Notes: generated from the sequence alone by a model not told the origin. Shown: positions 55,382 to 63,914, counted from the stretch's first letter. The stretch: DNA of 64,000 nucleotides from Curtobacterium sp. MCBA15_001 (GCF_001864835.1 NZ_MJGI01000006.1:172471-236470), one strand, 5' to 3'. Made by a program: numbers and translations.

Positions 55382-56863
55382 CTACTGGTACGTGACCAAC
55401 GACGGCGTCGGCGCCACCTGCTCCATCGTCTGTGCGGGGGTGAGCATCGGCTGGTCCTCGTCGAAGAAGTTCTTCCACCCCCAGTGCACCCCCGCCGGCG
55501 CGCCGTCGTGCAGCGCCCGCCAGGTGGCCTGCTTGTCGGGCTGCGAGCCCTGCCCGTCGACGTGGATGAGCACGTCCAGTTCCGGGTGCGAACGCAGCGC
55601 CGCGCGGTCCCGGATCATCGACGACCGGAACTGGTGCAGGACCAGGGCCTTCGGCGGGAGTCCTCGTGACCGGACGAGGTGCGCCAGCCAGTCGGAGACC
55701 TGATTCACCTCGGCGGCGTCGACGCTCCCGATCTGCCGCAGCGGCACCTGGTCCGGTCCGAGGCGCCACTCCGGGTCGAGCGCCAGCCACACGCCCGGGC
55801 GCCGGAGGAGCGACTCGTAGCGCTTCGCCTGGGTCAGGAAGTCGGTCCGCCCCGGCTGCAGGTCGAGGATGACCGGCATGCCCGCGTCGTGGGCGGCGTC
55901 GACGTACGGCTCGAGCGTGGCGACCGGAAGCTCGCTCGAGTAGTCGCCGTCCGTGCCCGCCGCACCGGCAGCGACCGTCGCGATGACCTCGAACGCCGGG
56001 GTCACCGGTGCGTCCGACAGGCCGTCGTACGACGCAGCCAGCTCCTTCGTGCGTGCGACCGTCGCCTCCGGGCCCTGCTCGCCGAGCACGCCGAGGGCGG
56101 GAGCACCGGGGGCGCCGTAGGTCGCGACGTAGCGGTGCCCGGCGAACGGCCGCTGTCCGCCGTGGGGGAGCTGCCACCCGCCCTGGGCGGCGCGGACCGT
56201 CCACCGCGGCTCGCGCAGGTCCGCGAACGCGGCGCCCGCCAACAGGGTCGGCGCATCGCGGTGCTCGTGCAGTGCCGAGACGACGGCAGGTGCCGCCGCC
56301 GGGTCGGACACCCCGCGCGGCATCCTCACGAGGTGCGCTCCCGCTGCCAGTGAGGTCGCCACCACCGCGGCGTCCTCGCTCGCGTCGGCCACGACGACGG
56401 TCGCCGGACGGGAGGCCCGGCTCGGCTCCGGCGCGTCGCCACCGTCCGGCGCGTCCCGCTCCACGGCGTCGGTGCGGACGTGGACGTCGCCCTCGGCCTG
56501 GTACCAGGACGCGCCGAGGCGGTCGAGTTCGTCCCCGACGGCGTCGCTGGCGTCGTTGCTCTCGTCGTTGGTCAGCAGCACCGGGACGTGGGCGCGGCGT
56601 GCGGCGCTCGCGGCGGCCCGGATCGCGTCCGCGTCACCGGCTGACGCGACGACAGCACCGGGAGCAGTGGCGAACAGAGCCCGACTGGCCCGGACCGACC
56701 GTGCCGCGGGGTCGTCCTCGGCGGCGACCGTCACGGTGCCCGGGCCTGCGTCCGTCAGCGTCGGTCGGGCATCGCGGCCGCCGGAGCCGGTGCACGCAGC
56801 GACGCCGGCGACCAGGCCGCCGACCACGAGCACGGACAGGAGACGGGTGGAGCGGGAGGGCAT
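55382..56863 (-). CDS. Putative lipoprotein with a cell-wall-binding-repeat-like and a barrel-like domain
   Basis: 493 residues. The lipobox is VAAC in LVVGGLVAGVAACTGSGG. The first domain (ASAGDADAIRAAASAARRAH, PVLLTNDESNDASDAVGDEL, DRLGASWYQAEGDV) resembles cell-wall-binding repeat 2 units. The C-terminal part (AGMPVILDLQPGRTDFLTQA, PGVWLALDPEWRLGPDQVP, PPKALVLHQF, HWGWKNFF) reads like a TIM-barrel hydrolase relative without an obvious catalytic pair. The function is unknown; the cell surface is likely. Its ATG is 6 bases from TAGGGT on the minus strand. Confidence 0.75.
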   Translation of the reverse strand: MPSRSTRLLSVLVVGGLVAGVAACTGSGGRDARPTLTDAGPGTVTVAAEDDPAARSVRASRALFATAPGAVVASAGDADAIRAAASAARRAHVPVLLTNDESNDASDAVGDELDRLGASWYQAEGDVHVRTDAVERDAPDGGDAPEPSRASRPATVVVADASEDAAVVATSLAAGAHLVRMPRGVSDPAAAPAVVSALHEHRDAPTLLAGAAFADLREPRWTVRAAQGGWQLPHGGQRPFAGHRYVATYGAPGAPALGVLGEQGPEATVARTKELAASYDGLSDAPVTPAFEVIATVAAGAAGTDGDYSSELPVATLEPYVDAAHDAGMPVILDLQPGRTDFLTQAKRYESLLRRPGVWLALDPEWRLGPDQVPLRQIGSVDAAEVNQVSDWLAHLVRSRGLPPKALVLHQFRSSMIRDRAALRSHPELDVLIHVDGQGSQPDKQATWRALHDGAPAGVHWGWKNFFDEDQPMLTPAQTMEQVAPTPSLVTYQ

Positions 56864-56869
56864 CGGGCC

Positions 56870-56875
56870 ACCCTA
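56870..56875 (-). promoter_or_regulatory. -10 element (TAGGGT) for the lipoprotein gene
   Basis: The complement of ACCCTA at 56870-56875 reads TAGGGT, 6 bases before the ATG at 56863. Confidence 0.5.
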
Positions 56876-57011
56876 GGTGCTCGTGCTGCACGCCTGGTCC
56901 GGGCAGGTGGCACGACCATGGCCCGGCGTCCGCTATGCTGATCTGGCTGCTCCGCGCTCGGTCGGGTGCGGGTGGCGGAGTCCTCCGGGACTCCGAGCTC
57001 CCCGGAGCTCG

Positions 57012-57088
<77 letters not shown>

Positions 57089-57089
57089 G

Positions 57090-57128
57090 AAAGCCCCGAT
57101 AGGACCACGGTTCTGTCGGGGCTTTTTT
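57090..57128 (+). terminator. Intrinsic terminator after tRNA-Pro, brought by the island
   Basis: AAAGCCCCGA (57090-57099) pairs with TCGGGGCTTT (57116-57125), followed by a T-run. It lies 2 bases beyond the attachment repeat, so it came with the element. Confidence 0.88.
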
Positions 57129-57339
57129 CCTGCTCGCGCGCTGCCCCCTCGAAAACCCCTCCAGCCTCGCGACCGCTGCTGACGGCCGCTCTCCCGCAGC
57201 TGCAGTCGTTGTAGCGACGACGCGATCGCCATGCGGTTCTCAGTGAGGAAGGCGACATGCCCCCTGCGGCCATCAGCGGATGCGTCGCCCAGGCATGAGA
57301 ATGGCTCTAGAGGGATGCGCGGAGCCGGAAAGGCGGAGT

Positions 57340-59343
57340 ATGGACGAGGATGACGAACAGCTTCGGCGCGTTCGGTTCTACGGTCTGGGTGATCTAGCAA
57401 CGGGCTGGTACCTGCCGCGTGTAGTTGACGTTGCGTCTCGATTTGATCCAGACGTTCCTCCGACGAATTTGATGGACGTGCTAGAGCTGCACAACGTTCA
57501 ACAGTATCTTGAGCACGAGCTCCTCCCGGCGGGACTTGGTGAGCATGAACGCGAAGGGATTCTAAAACTCGCCCCCGCCATCGGCCGCGCTGTCGCTCGC
57601 TTCTTCACCGAGATACGCGGCGAGAATGCGACGTCAATTATCGCGGCAGTAGATTTCCAATACCATTCCGATCTCGTGCACCTGTTAGGACGCTACGGCG
57701 CCTATCATCGTGTCGAGGCGGAAGAAATGCTGTCGTCCCTGCGAAATGCGGGCGTTGGACTTGCTGAGATGCTCGCAAGTAAGAAGCTTGTACAAGCCTA
57801 TGGCGAGGCGTTGCGGAGAGACCTCATCGCGGCACCTCGCAATGCGGAGATTTTGCTGCGGAAGCATCTTGAAAAGGATGCCAGGTCGAACGTTTATATT
57901 CCCACAGAGTTCAAGCCAGCTGATGCCAGGGCGTTGATCGAAGCTTATCTGCCGGAGGAATATGCAAATCTCAATTACGTGCGACTGATCGCCACCGCCA
58001 AAGACCTCCCGGAGCTCGGCATCGATGCAAAACTTCGACTAAGCGCAAAGCGGCGGGGTGCTGAGTTGAGTTCGCAGCTATTCGCCCAGGGTGAGGGTTT
58101 CAAGACTGGGTGTGACGTGCGAATTGAGGACGACCAACGCGAGCCTGTGGTCTTCGACATCGATTCCTCTGACGGATCTATCTGGCGATACTCGTACAGC
58201 AGACGCTGGCTCGAGGACACGACCGATAATCCGAGCATTTTGAACAATTTCCAGCATCTCTTCGAGTTTACCGATCATCAGGTGTTACTCACACTCCCGT
58301 CCTACACGGCTGCGCTCGGAGTGATGGAAAGGGTTATGGGTCTGACTGGCGTGGCGGAGTACAAGGTCGGGTTGCACTTCCAGGCAGTGGATGCGCGTTC
58401 GCTCCTTCAGACGTTGATGCTACACAACTTCCTACAGGCGAAGGGGATGGATCTCGAGAAAGTCATCAGCTGGTTCTTCGAGGAGTACCTAGTGGAGGAG
58501 TTCGGCATCACGAAATTCACCTTCACCCCTTCTGGGAAGGATGTGCCCTACCTGCAAAAAGTCCGTCATCTCTTCGCTGAAATGGAAAGCGTAGCCAATC
58601 AGTTCGGGTTGTACGCTGAGAACGGAGAACTTGATAGAGAGCTTCTCAGCATGGGGTCTGCGCAGGTCCAGTTCAAGAAAATTCCAAGTCTCCTCAAGGG
58701 CAAGTATGTCTACGCCACCGAAAATTCGGAAGCCGCTCGCGTTCTGAATCTTCTATTTTCCGACCAGTCCCCTTTGCTGTACATCAACGAGGGGCTACAG
58801 GGTGATGATGCTGTGGCGCTTCTGCTCGAAAACCGCCTGGCGCGCGAGGATTTCCATCGGTATCAAGTAGGTGACATTGATTTTCTGATTGATCAGGGCA
58901 TTCTGAAGAATGACGGGGAATACGTCACTTTTGCTGACCTCGGCCAGCTCGTTGTCTTTCGGAGCCTTTACAGTACGGATGCAGCAAACTATCACCATCT
59001 GTCGGATTCTCAGCGTGCTCACGTGGATGTGATGGTTGCAAAGGGATGGGCTGTGCGGCGCTCCTCCCTTCTGACTGCTTCAGAGGGGGACTACTTCAAC
59101 TTCTTCCTGAATAGAGTCGGATTCAGCAACGGCCTCAACCTGCGGAATTCTTACTTGCACGGATTGCAGGAGAATGGAGACGGCGACGACGGCGTGCACT
59201 TCAACACCTACTTGATTGCGCTTCGTCTGACGATTGCGCTGGTAATAAAGATGAATGATGACATTTGCCTTTCAATGTCAACTGAAGCCACCGGCGGTAG
59301 CGGTGGGGAGACTGTCGGATATGGCGCGGGCGACTCGCACTGA
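57340..59343 (+). CDS. Unknown protein with a C-terminal HEPN-type RNase motif, candidate defence gene
   Basis: 667 residues, G+C clearly below the chromosome and many A/T-ending codons. I do not recognise the N-terminal 550 residues; they are mostly helical (VEAEEMLSSLRNAGVGLAEM, LLQTLMLHNFLQAKGMDLEK). The C-terminus holds NGLNLRNSYLHGLQ with Arg602-x4-His607, the R-x4-6-H signature of HEPN ribonucleases, followed by an amphipathic helix (TYLIALRLTIALVIKMNDD). Many HEPN proteins stop phage growth by cutting RNA. The ATG at 57340 has AAAGG 6 bases upstream; longer starts at 57280 and 57295 lack one. It stands alone between two strong terminators. Confidence 0.7.
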   Translation: MDEDDEQLRRVRFYGLGDLATGWYLPRVVDVASRFDPDVPPTNLMDVLELHNVQQYLEHELLPAGLGEHEREGILKLAPAIGRAVARFFTEIRGENATSIIAAVDFQYHSDLVHLLGRYGAYHRVEAEEMLSSLRNAGVGLAEMLASKKLVQAYGEALRRDLIAAPRNAEILLRKHLEKDARSNVYIPTEFKPADARALIEAYLPEEYANLNYVRLIATAKDLPELGIDAKLRLSAKRRGAELSSQLFAQGEGFKTGCDVRIEDDQREPVVFDIDSSDGSIWRYSYSRRWLEDTTDNPSILNNFQHLFEFTDHQVLLTLPSYTAALGVMERVMGLTGVAEYKVGLHFQAVDARSLLQTLMLHNFLQAKGMDLEKVISWFFEEYLVEEFGITKFTFTPSGKDVPYLQKVRHLFAEMESVANQFGLYAENGELDRELLSMGSAQVQFKKIPSLLKGKYVYATENSEAARVLNLLFSDQSPLLYINEGLQGDDAVALLLENRLAREDFHRYQVGDIDFLIDQGILKNDGEYVTFADLGQLVVFRSLYSTDAANYHHLSDSQRAHVDVMVAKGWAVRRSSLLTASEGDYFNFFLNRVGFSNGLNLRNSYLHGLQENGDGDDGVHFNTYLIALRLTIALVIKMNDDICLSMSTEATGGSGGETVGYGAGDSH

Positions 59344-59437
59344 GTCAGTCGCCTTATCCAGGGCCGACGTGCTAGGGCGTGCAGCGTTTCCAGCGGTCCA
59401 GGTGTTAGAATTTTGGATGTCACGGTAGGTCCCTCCG

Positions 59438-59475
59438 CCGCCCCGACTCCGCTTCCAGGAGTCGGGGCGGTTCTT
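59438..59475. terminator. Bidirectional intrinsic terminator
   Basis: CCGCCCCGACTCC (59438-59450) pairs perfectly with GGAGTCGGGGCGG (59458-59470), then TTCTTT. It serves the convergent HEPN-type gene and the minus-strand group. Confidence 0.88.
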
Positions 59476-59479
59476 TGTG

Positions 59480-59932
59480 TCAGTACTTCTTGCTGAGCGC
59501 CGGATAGCGGACCACGAGAGCGCGGTACGCGGCGTAGGGGTCGTTGGCCTTCTCTGCCAGCCACTCCGCTTCCCGTGCGAGGCGTTCCAGAGCGTCGATC
59601 TGCTCCTGGGCGCGGCTGCGCAGGGCGGTGTAGCGCTCGGCGGCCTTCTTCAAGTCGACACGCGAGCTGTCCAGCTCGTACTTGACATCCTCGCGCACGG
59701 CACGCTCGATGCTCGTCGCATCCTTGACGAGCGCGGCGCCATGTTCGATCAAGGCCCCCGAGCTGTCGACCAAGGAGTTCTCGTAGATGCGGACTCGATC
59801 GAATACCGCGTCGTCCACGCGCTTGATCTCGGCCCGTTCCGCGACCGAATTCGGGTAGGACTCTTCCCGAGCGTGGATGCGGTACACCTCGGGGTCCGCA
59901 GCGACCGCCGGGCTGTAGTCGAAGACGGGCAT
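59480..59932 (-). CDS. Unknown helical protein of the island
   Basis: 150 residues from the ATG at 59932 (GGAG 6 bases upstream). It opens MPVFDYSPAVAADPEVYRIH and is then mostly charged helix: DVKYELDSSRVDLKKAAERY, RSRAQEQIDALERLAREAEW. It ends VVRYPALSKKY. It has no membrane segment and no known motif; coiled-coil-like. It is the third gene of the minus-strand group, one base after the preceding stop. Function unknown. Confidence 0.65.
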   Translation of the reverse strand: MPVFDYSPAVAADPEVYRIHAREESYPNSVAERAEIKRVDDAVFDRVRIYENSLVDSSGALIEHGAALVKDATSIERAVREDVKYELDSSRVDLKKAAERYTALRSRAQEQIDALERLAREAEWLAEKANDPYAAYRALVVRYPALSKKY

Positions 59933-59933
59933 G

Positions 59934-60161
59934 TCAGGCTCCAATCCGGCGCGTCGGACGCTTGGCCAGATCTCGGATGCGATCCCGGGTGCTGCTGCTC
60001 TCGTCGGCTCGCTCGAAGGCCGCGGTGAAGTACCGCTCCGTGGCATCGAGTTCGGCCCGCAGCTCTTCGGCAGCGCCGCGGTAGTCCTGAGCGCGAAGGC
60101 GCAGCAGTCCTGCCGCGCGCGGCCCGTAGTACGCGGGGTAGGGCGTGGTCTGGATGGTCAT
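59934..60161 (-). CDS. Small unknown protein of the island
   Basis: 75 residues: MTIQTTPYPAYYGPRAAGLL, then helical QDYRGAAEELRAELDATERY and an Arg-rich tail (RIRDLAKRPTRRIGA). No family is recognised. Its start overlaps the end of the ribbon-helix-helix gene by 4 bases and it is followed by the 150-residue gene after one base, so all three are made from one mRNA. Confidence 0.62.
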   Translation of the reverse strand: MTIQTTPYPAYYGPRAAGLLRLRAQDYRGAAEELRAELDATERYFTAAFERADESSSTRDRIRDLAKRPTRRIGA

Positions 60162-60397
60162 CGGTCGTCCTTCTGGGTTGAGCGGTCACTGCTGAGTCGG
60201 CCGCGGGTCTTCGTCGGGCGGAGCGTCTGAGCGACTTCGGGGAACAGCACCCCAAGAGTCGTCAGGTGGTCGACAAGCGCAATTCGCACGATTGTCGCCT
60301 TCGAAATGCCGCCGAGGCGCACCATCAAGTCGAGCGCGTCCACTACTTCCCTCGGCACCGTGGTTCGCAGTTCTGCTTCCGATTGCGGCATTGCCAT
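60158..60397 (-). CDS. Ribbon-helix-helix (CopG/MetJ-like) protein
   Basis: 79 residues. AELRTTVPREVVDALDLMVR then LGGISKATIVRIALVDHLTT follows the RHH pattern: a short strand (LRTTVP), helix 1 and helix 2 with the turn GGIS. Such proteins bind DNA as dimers and often repress their own operon. The ATG at 60397 has AAGGA 6 bases upstream. It heads the three-gene minus-strand group and is divergent from the 49-residue gene, so it may control both from the 113-base A/T-rich region between them. Confidence 0.7.
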   Translation of the reverse strand: MAMPQSEAELRTTVPREVVDALDLMVRLGGISKATIVRIALVDHLTTLGVLFPEVAQTLRPTKTRGRLSSDRSTQKDDR

Positions 60398-60510
60398 GTG
60401 CTGTCCTTCCGTTGGCTGTAGCATTAACGGTACATACGTGCGTCAGCTTCATGGGGCAATAGGTGCGTTTTTGTTTTTGCGAATATCGACAATGATTGAA
60501 GGCGATTATC

Positions 60511-60660
60511 ATGAGTAACAGCAGCGACCGCGGCACCGAGTACACCGGCACCGACAAGGAGCGCGCCACCCGCCCGCTCAGCGCGCAGGAACAGGCCCGG
60601 GCAATGCGGCGCGAGGGTCTGATGGATCACCGACCGAAGTCGGAGGAGGCACCGCGGTAG
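60511..60660 (+). CDS. Small protein, 49 residues
   Basis: The protein begins MSNSSDRGTEYTGTDKERAT, continues PLSAQEQARAMRREGLMDHR and ends SEEAPR. It is hydrophilic, without signal or membrane part. GAAGG lies 8 bases before the ATG. It starts 9 bases before the next gene's start signal region and probably leads the transcript for the two following unknown genes. Short charged proteins at this position could be antitoxins or anti-repressors, but nothing in the sequence proves this. Confidence 0.5.
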   Translation: MSNSSDRGTEYTGTDKERATRPLSAQEQARAMRREGLMDHRPKSEEAPR

Positions 60661-60669
60661 TCTCTGAAC

Positions 60670-61608
60670 ATGGCGAGTCCCGAGTTCTGGCGCGAGGTTG
60701 CGTCCAACCCTCCACGCGTGCATTTCCCTCCGACGTCTTACCCAGAGGTTGAACGTCTGCAGGTGCAGCTAGGAGCGCGGCTGGATCGAGCGCGCTTGCG
60801 CGCACTGGAACTCGATTCCGAGGTAGCAGACTGGCGTCATCTTCAACCGCTGCGACTCGAAACCGTCATCGACGAGGACCGTCACGGTTGGGGGCTACGC
60901 CTTCATGTCGAACAGGAAGCAGACCTAGCAAGCTGGGGATTGACTTTCGGGGAGGCCATTCATCACCTTAGAAGCGCCCTCGATACCACGCTCGTCATGC
61001 TCGCCAAGGTGGAGGGACTAGCTCCAAAGCGTCGACTCCAGTACCCGATCGTGACGGATGAAAAGGACTGGGCAGATCAGCGCAAGCGACACCTACGCGA
61101 GGTTCCAGGCTGGGTGTGGAAGCCTGTCTACGCCGCCCAGCCGTTCCTATCGAACGATCCTCTGAGGCACCCCCTCGCCCGCCTCAACGACCTGGACAAC
61201 GACAACAAGCATCGAACGCCTTCTATTGGCACCGTCTTGCCTGCCGAACTCGAACACGATTTTACTCCCGTTTTGCGGAGTGGACGCTCGGTCGCCCCAG
61301 CCAGGCAGATCGAATACGACCTTTCGCTGTCGGATGGATCCATGCTGCTCCACGAGAGTGTTGGGGACGAGGAAGTAGAAGGAGTGTTGGGTGACCTGTG
61401 GTGGAGCGCGGACATTGGAGTCGAGGATCGCCAAGGCGAATACGTGTCGAGCGTCGATTTCTACCAGGAGGCAGAGAAAGCTGTGCAGGACGCGTGCGCG
61501 ATGCTCCTCGCGGTATGGGAAGGTCGACTGGCAGGTGAAGGCCCGTTCGTCAGCCAACCAGGTGACTCTTTTCGTCGCCGCAAGCCCGATGGGGTGGGTA
61601 ATGGCTGA
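60670..61608 (+). CDS. Unknown protein of the island (RSALD / NDNKHR family)
   Basis: 312 residues. GEAIHHLRSALDTTLVMLAK and, later, LARLNDLDNDNKHRTPSIG are landmarks of a widespread uncharacterised bacterial family in which a helical RSALD region is followed by a D/N-KHR motif. The first part resembles HEPN-like helices, but the R-x4-6-H motif is not seen. The rest is beta-rich (IEYDLSLSDGSMLLHESVGD). No signal peptide. The ATG lies 9 bases after the 49-residue gene stop. Its stop overlaps the following gene by 8 bases. Confidence 0.68.
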   Translation: MASPEFWREVASNPPRVHFPPTSYPEVERLQVQLGARLDRARLRALELDSEVADWRHLQPLRLETVIDEDRHGWGLRLHVEQEADLASWGLTFGEAIHHLRSALDTTLVMLAKVEGLAPKRRLQYPIVTDEKDWADQRKRHLREVPGWVWKPVYAAQPFLSNDPLRHPLARLNDLDNDNKHRTPSIGTVLPAELEHDFTPVLRSGRSVAPARQIEYDLSLSDGSMLLHESVGDEEVEGVLGDLWWSADIGVEDRQGEYVSSVDFYQEAEKAVQDACAMLLAVWEGRLAGEGPFVSQPGDSFRRRKPDGVGNG

Positions 61609-62458
61609 GCCGAGGCGCTTGAAGAAGGGTGTACGGCTCGGCGTGATCAGAGGCGGCACCGGCGACTTCCGAGCCATCGCTACCATGAGCTTCGCTTCGG
61701 ACGGCGGCGTTCACATCACCCCTGCCCAGCTCCCCGGCGTGATGTGGCGATACGGGCTGCACCCCTCCGGGCGCAGGCTACTGCGCAGCGAATACTCGGA
61801 AACGCAGCACCGCCCGAAGCTGCATTACCACTCCTCCGGGTACGTAGCCGCAACTCTCGACGGCCATACACTCGAGCACAGACCCGCCCGATTTCCTGCG
61901 CTGTCGTCACTCCGCAAAGGACAAATCTTCTCCGTGAGTGCGGTCCGCCCCTGGGAGCTGCCGAAGGTCGAGAAGCCACGAGCGGGCGATATGTGGACGC
62001 TCCAGCCTCGATGGCCCTGGGCAGTCGGCTGGACTCTTTCACTCCTAGAGCTTCCCGAGTTCGACGGGACTCGTCTCCACCTGATGCGTAACCGTGGTCT
62101 GATAGCAGGCGACCGCACGCGGTTCGTTCTCGACCTTCGCGAGTTTGGTAGAAGCGCCCTCTTGATAGGTCATGTGCTCATCGAGGAGGACTTCGGCTTT
62201 GAGATGGAGGCTTCGGTCACGGTTGGCGCTTACGCGAACGGCCCGGGGCAGACGTTGGCCCAAGACCCGTTCCTGCTCTGGAGCTCTTCGGCGCGCAACC
62301 CGATGGTCGCCTGGGAACCCCGGGAACATGACATCGACGTAGCGGACCTGGATGCCGCACTCGCAGGACCTGTGTCCAGCATGACGCTCGGGGAGCGTCT
62401 GGAGAAGCGGTGGGGGATCCGACCGAGACGTCCCGACCAGCCAATCGACCCCTCCTAG
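61601..62458 (+). CDS. Unknown protein of the island
   Basis: 285 residues. It has a basic start (MAEPRRLKKGVRLGVIRGGT), a beta-rich centre (HITPAQLPGVMWRYGLHPSG, RPKLHYHSSGYVAATLDGHT), and a later mixed part (FEMEASVTVGAYANGPGQTL). It contains no catalytic motif I recognise. It overlaps the previous gene by 8 bases and is the last gene before the attR repeat. Its job is likely shared with its partner gene. Confidence 0.65.
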   Translation: MAEPRRLKKGVRLGVIRGGTGDFRAIATMSFASDGGVHITPAQLPGVMWRYGLHPSGRRLLRSEYSETQHRPKLHYHSSGYVAATLDGHTLEHRPARFPALSSLRKGQIFSVSAVRPWELPKVEKPRAGDMWTLQPRWPWAVGWTLSLLELPEFDGTRLHLMRNRGLIAGDRTRFVLDLREFGRSALLIGHVLIEEDFGFEMEASVTVGAYANGPGQTLAQDPFLLWSSSARNPMVAWEPREHDIDVADLDAALAGPVSSMTLGERLEKRWGIRPRRPDQPIDPS

Positions 62459-62610
62459 AACCCCTCCAACCGCGCGCCACCAACCTTGACCGACCCAAAC
62501 CGAAGTGAGCTTCTGCGGCTTTCGAGAAGCCCGGAAACGTGGGCCGAGAAGGCCCTTCGACGGCCGGTTCGGTTCACGTCGGTTTGCAGCGGTAGGGCGT
62601 CACCGCCCGC
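62459..62610. other. Right end of the island, no gene
   Basis: 150 bases between the last island gene and attR. They contain related motifs in inverse orientation (CCGACCCAAACCGAA near 62493 and TTCGGTTCACGTCGG near 62569), possible arm sites for a recombinase. The last 40 bases faintly resemble a tRNA D-arm but do not form a cloverleaf. Confidence 0.45.
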
Positions 62611-62655
62611 CTGGGGGTCAAGGGGTCGCAGGTTCAAATCCTGTCAGCCCGACCG
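62611..62655 (+). other. Right attachment repeat (attR)
   Basis: Exact 45-bp copy of the tRNA-Pro 3' end at 57044-57088. The sequence upstream cannot form the 5' half of a tRNA (its would-be anticodon stem does not pair), so this is not a second tRNA gene. Confidence 0.9.
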
Positions 62656-62699
62656 AATGGGTCGTCGTCGTTGGTGTGGTGAGAACTCGGCGGCAGATG

Positions 62700-62735
62700 G
62701 AAGGCCCTTCCCGAAGGACATCGGGAAGGGCCTTC
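62700..62735 (+). terminator. 15-bp hairpin, probably the ancestral tRNA-Pro terminator
   Basis: GAAGGCCCTTCCCGA (62700-62714) pairs with TCGGGAAGGGCCTTC (62721-62735) around a 6-base loop. It lies 45 bases after attR, where the tRNA gene ended before the island entered. Confidence 0.8.
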
Positions 62736-62834
62736 TCCATGTCCGGAGGTGGAGCCATGCGTTTCCAGTTCGCCGCGATGCGCGCACGCGCATCCGGGTT
62801 CGCCAGTGGCGGCAGTCCGTGACAGCATCACAGC

Positions 62835-63794
62835 ATGTCCGCCGTGCACGACGTCCGTGAGGTCAGCAACGCATCCGGAGACGACCTCGACGCGGCTCGT
62901 GCGATGTTCGAGGCCGCCTACGGAGCGTCCGGGTTCGTACCGGAGCGGACCGAGCGGCGCTTCGGGTACCGGTTCCGAGCCGTCGGTGACGCGACGTTCA
63001 CGCTGGACGCGAAGCGCTTCGACGGCCGGATGGTCGGGGAGGTCGATGCGACCAGTCACTACTTCGTGACCTGGGTCAGCGATGGTGGCGGTCTCATGGA
63101 CATCGGCCGTGATGCGGTGGCACTCGCGGCAGGGCGCCCGGTGGTGTTCCCCAGCGAGCGACCCTTCCGGTTCGACCTGGCGAACGTGCGGCAGAACGTC
63201 GTGCAGTTCGACCGGAGGATGCTCGAGAAGGTGGCGGCCGAGCTCCACGGGGTCGAGCCGGCGCCGATCGTGTTCGACCACGCGGACGCACCGGCACGGG
63301 AGTCGATGCGCCTCTGGAACGGTGCGCTCCGCGACGCCGCGGGTGTGGTGTTGGGCAGCGCGCCGGTCTCGGCACTGGCGATGGCCGAGGCCGCGAGGCG
63401 GACGGCATTCGCGATGCTGCGCACGTTCCCGCACACCACGCTCGCACTCTCGGCACCGGTCCCCGTCACCGCCACCGGTCGCATCAAGCGCGCCATCGAG
63501 TACATGCACGCTCATGCCGACACCGCCATCTCGACGACCGACGTCGCAGCGCACGTCGGCCTCAGCGTGCGGGGACTCCAGCAGGGCTTCCAACGGCACG
63601 TCGGGATCTCCCCGAACGCGATGCTGCGCGGGATCCGGTTCGATCGTGTCCGTGCCGAACTCCGCCACCACGCCGTAGGGGAGACGACCGTGTCGGCCGT
63701 CGCCCTGGAATGGGGGTTCGCGCACGCTGGCCGCTTCTCGGCCGCGTACGCGAGGCGCTTCGGCGAGCTGCCGAGTGCGACGCTCCGCAACTGA
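62835..63794 (+). CDS. AraC family transcriptional regulator
   Basis: 319 residues. The N-terminal part is an AraC_binding_2-like sensor (FGYRFRAVGDATFTLDAKRF to DLANVRQNVVQFDRRMLEKV). The C-terminal part has two helix-turn-helix units: IKRAIEYMHAHADTAISTTD then VAAHVGLSVRGLQQGFQRHV, and VSAVALEWGFAHAGRFSAAY with the closing ARRFGELPSATLR. The ligand is unknown. The ATG at 62835 is preceded 6 bases upstream by a CAGCAT hexamer. It lies outside the island and faces an empty stretch at the window end. Confidence 0.9.
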   Translation: MSAVHDVREVSNASGDDLDAARAMFEAAYGASGFVPERTERRFGYRFRAVGDATFTLDAKRFDGRMVGEVDATSHYFVTWVSDGGGLMDIGRDAVALAAGRPVVFPSERPFRFDLANVRQNVVQFDRRMLEKVAAELHGVEPAPIVFDHADAPARESMRLWNGALRDAAGVVLGSAPVSALAMAEAARRTAFAMLRTFPHTTLALSAPVPVTATGRIKRAIEYMHAHADTAISTTDVAAHVGLSVRGLQQGFQRHVGISPNAMLRGIRFDRVRAELRHHAVGETTVSAVALEWGFAHAGRFSAAYARRFGELPSATLRN

Positions 63795-63914
63795 GCCCGC
63801 CGCGCTGACATCCGCACGCGCTCGACATCCGGTTCACGAACACCTCCAGCGGGTCCCGGCCCTCAGACGAGGGACGCGGTGACCCCCGACCGAGGGACAT
63901 CCAGCACGCAACAT

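Noticed and set aside
62570..62655. Second tRNA-Pro gene
   Set aside because: Only the 3' 45 bases match; the upstream part gives no acceptor or anticodon stem. It is the attR repeat.
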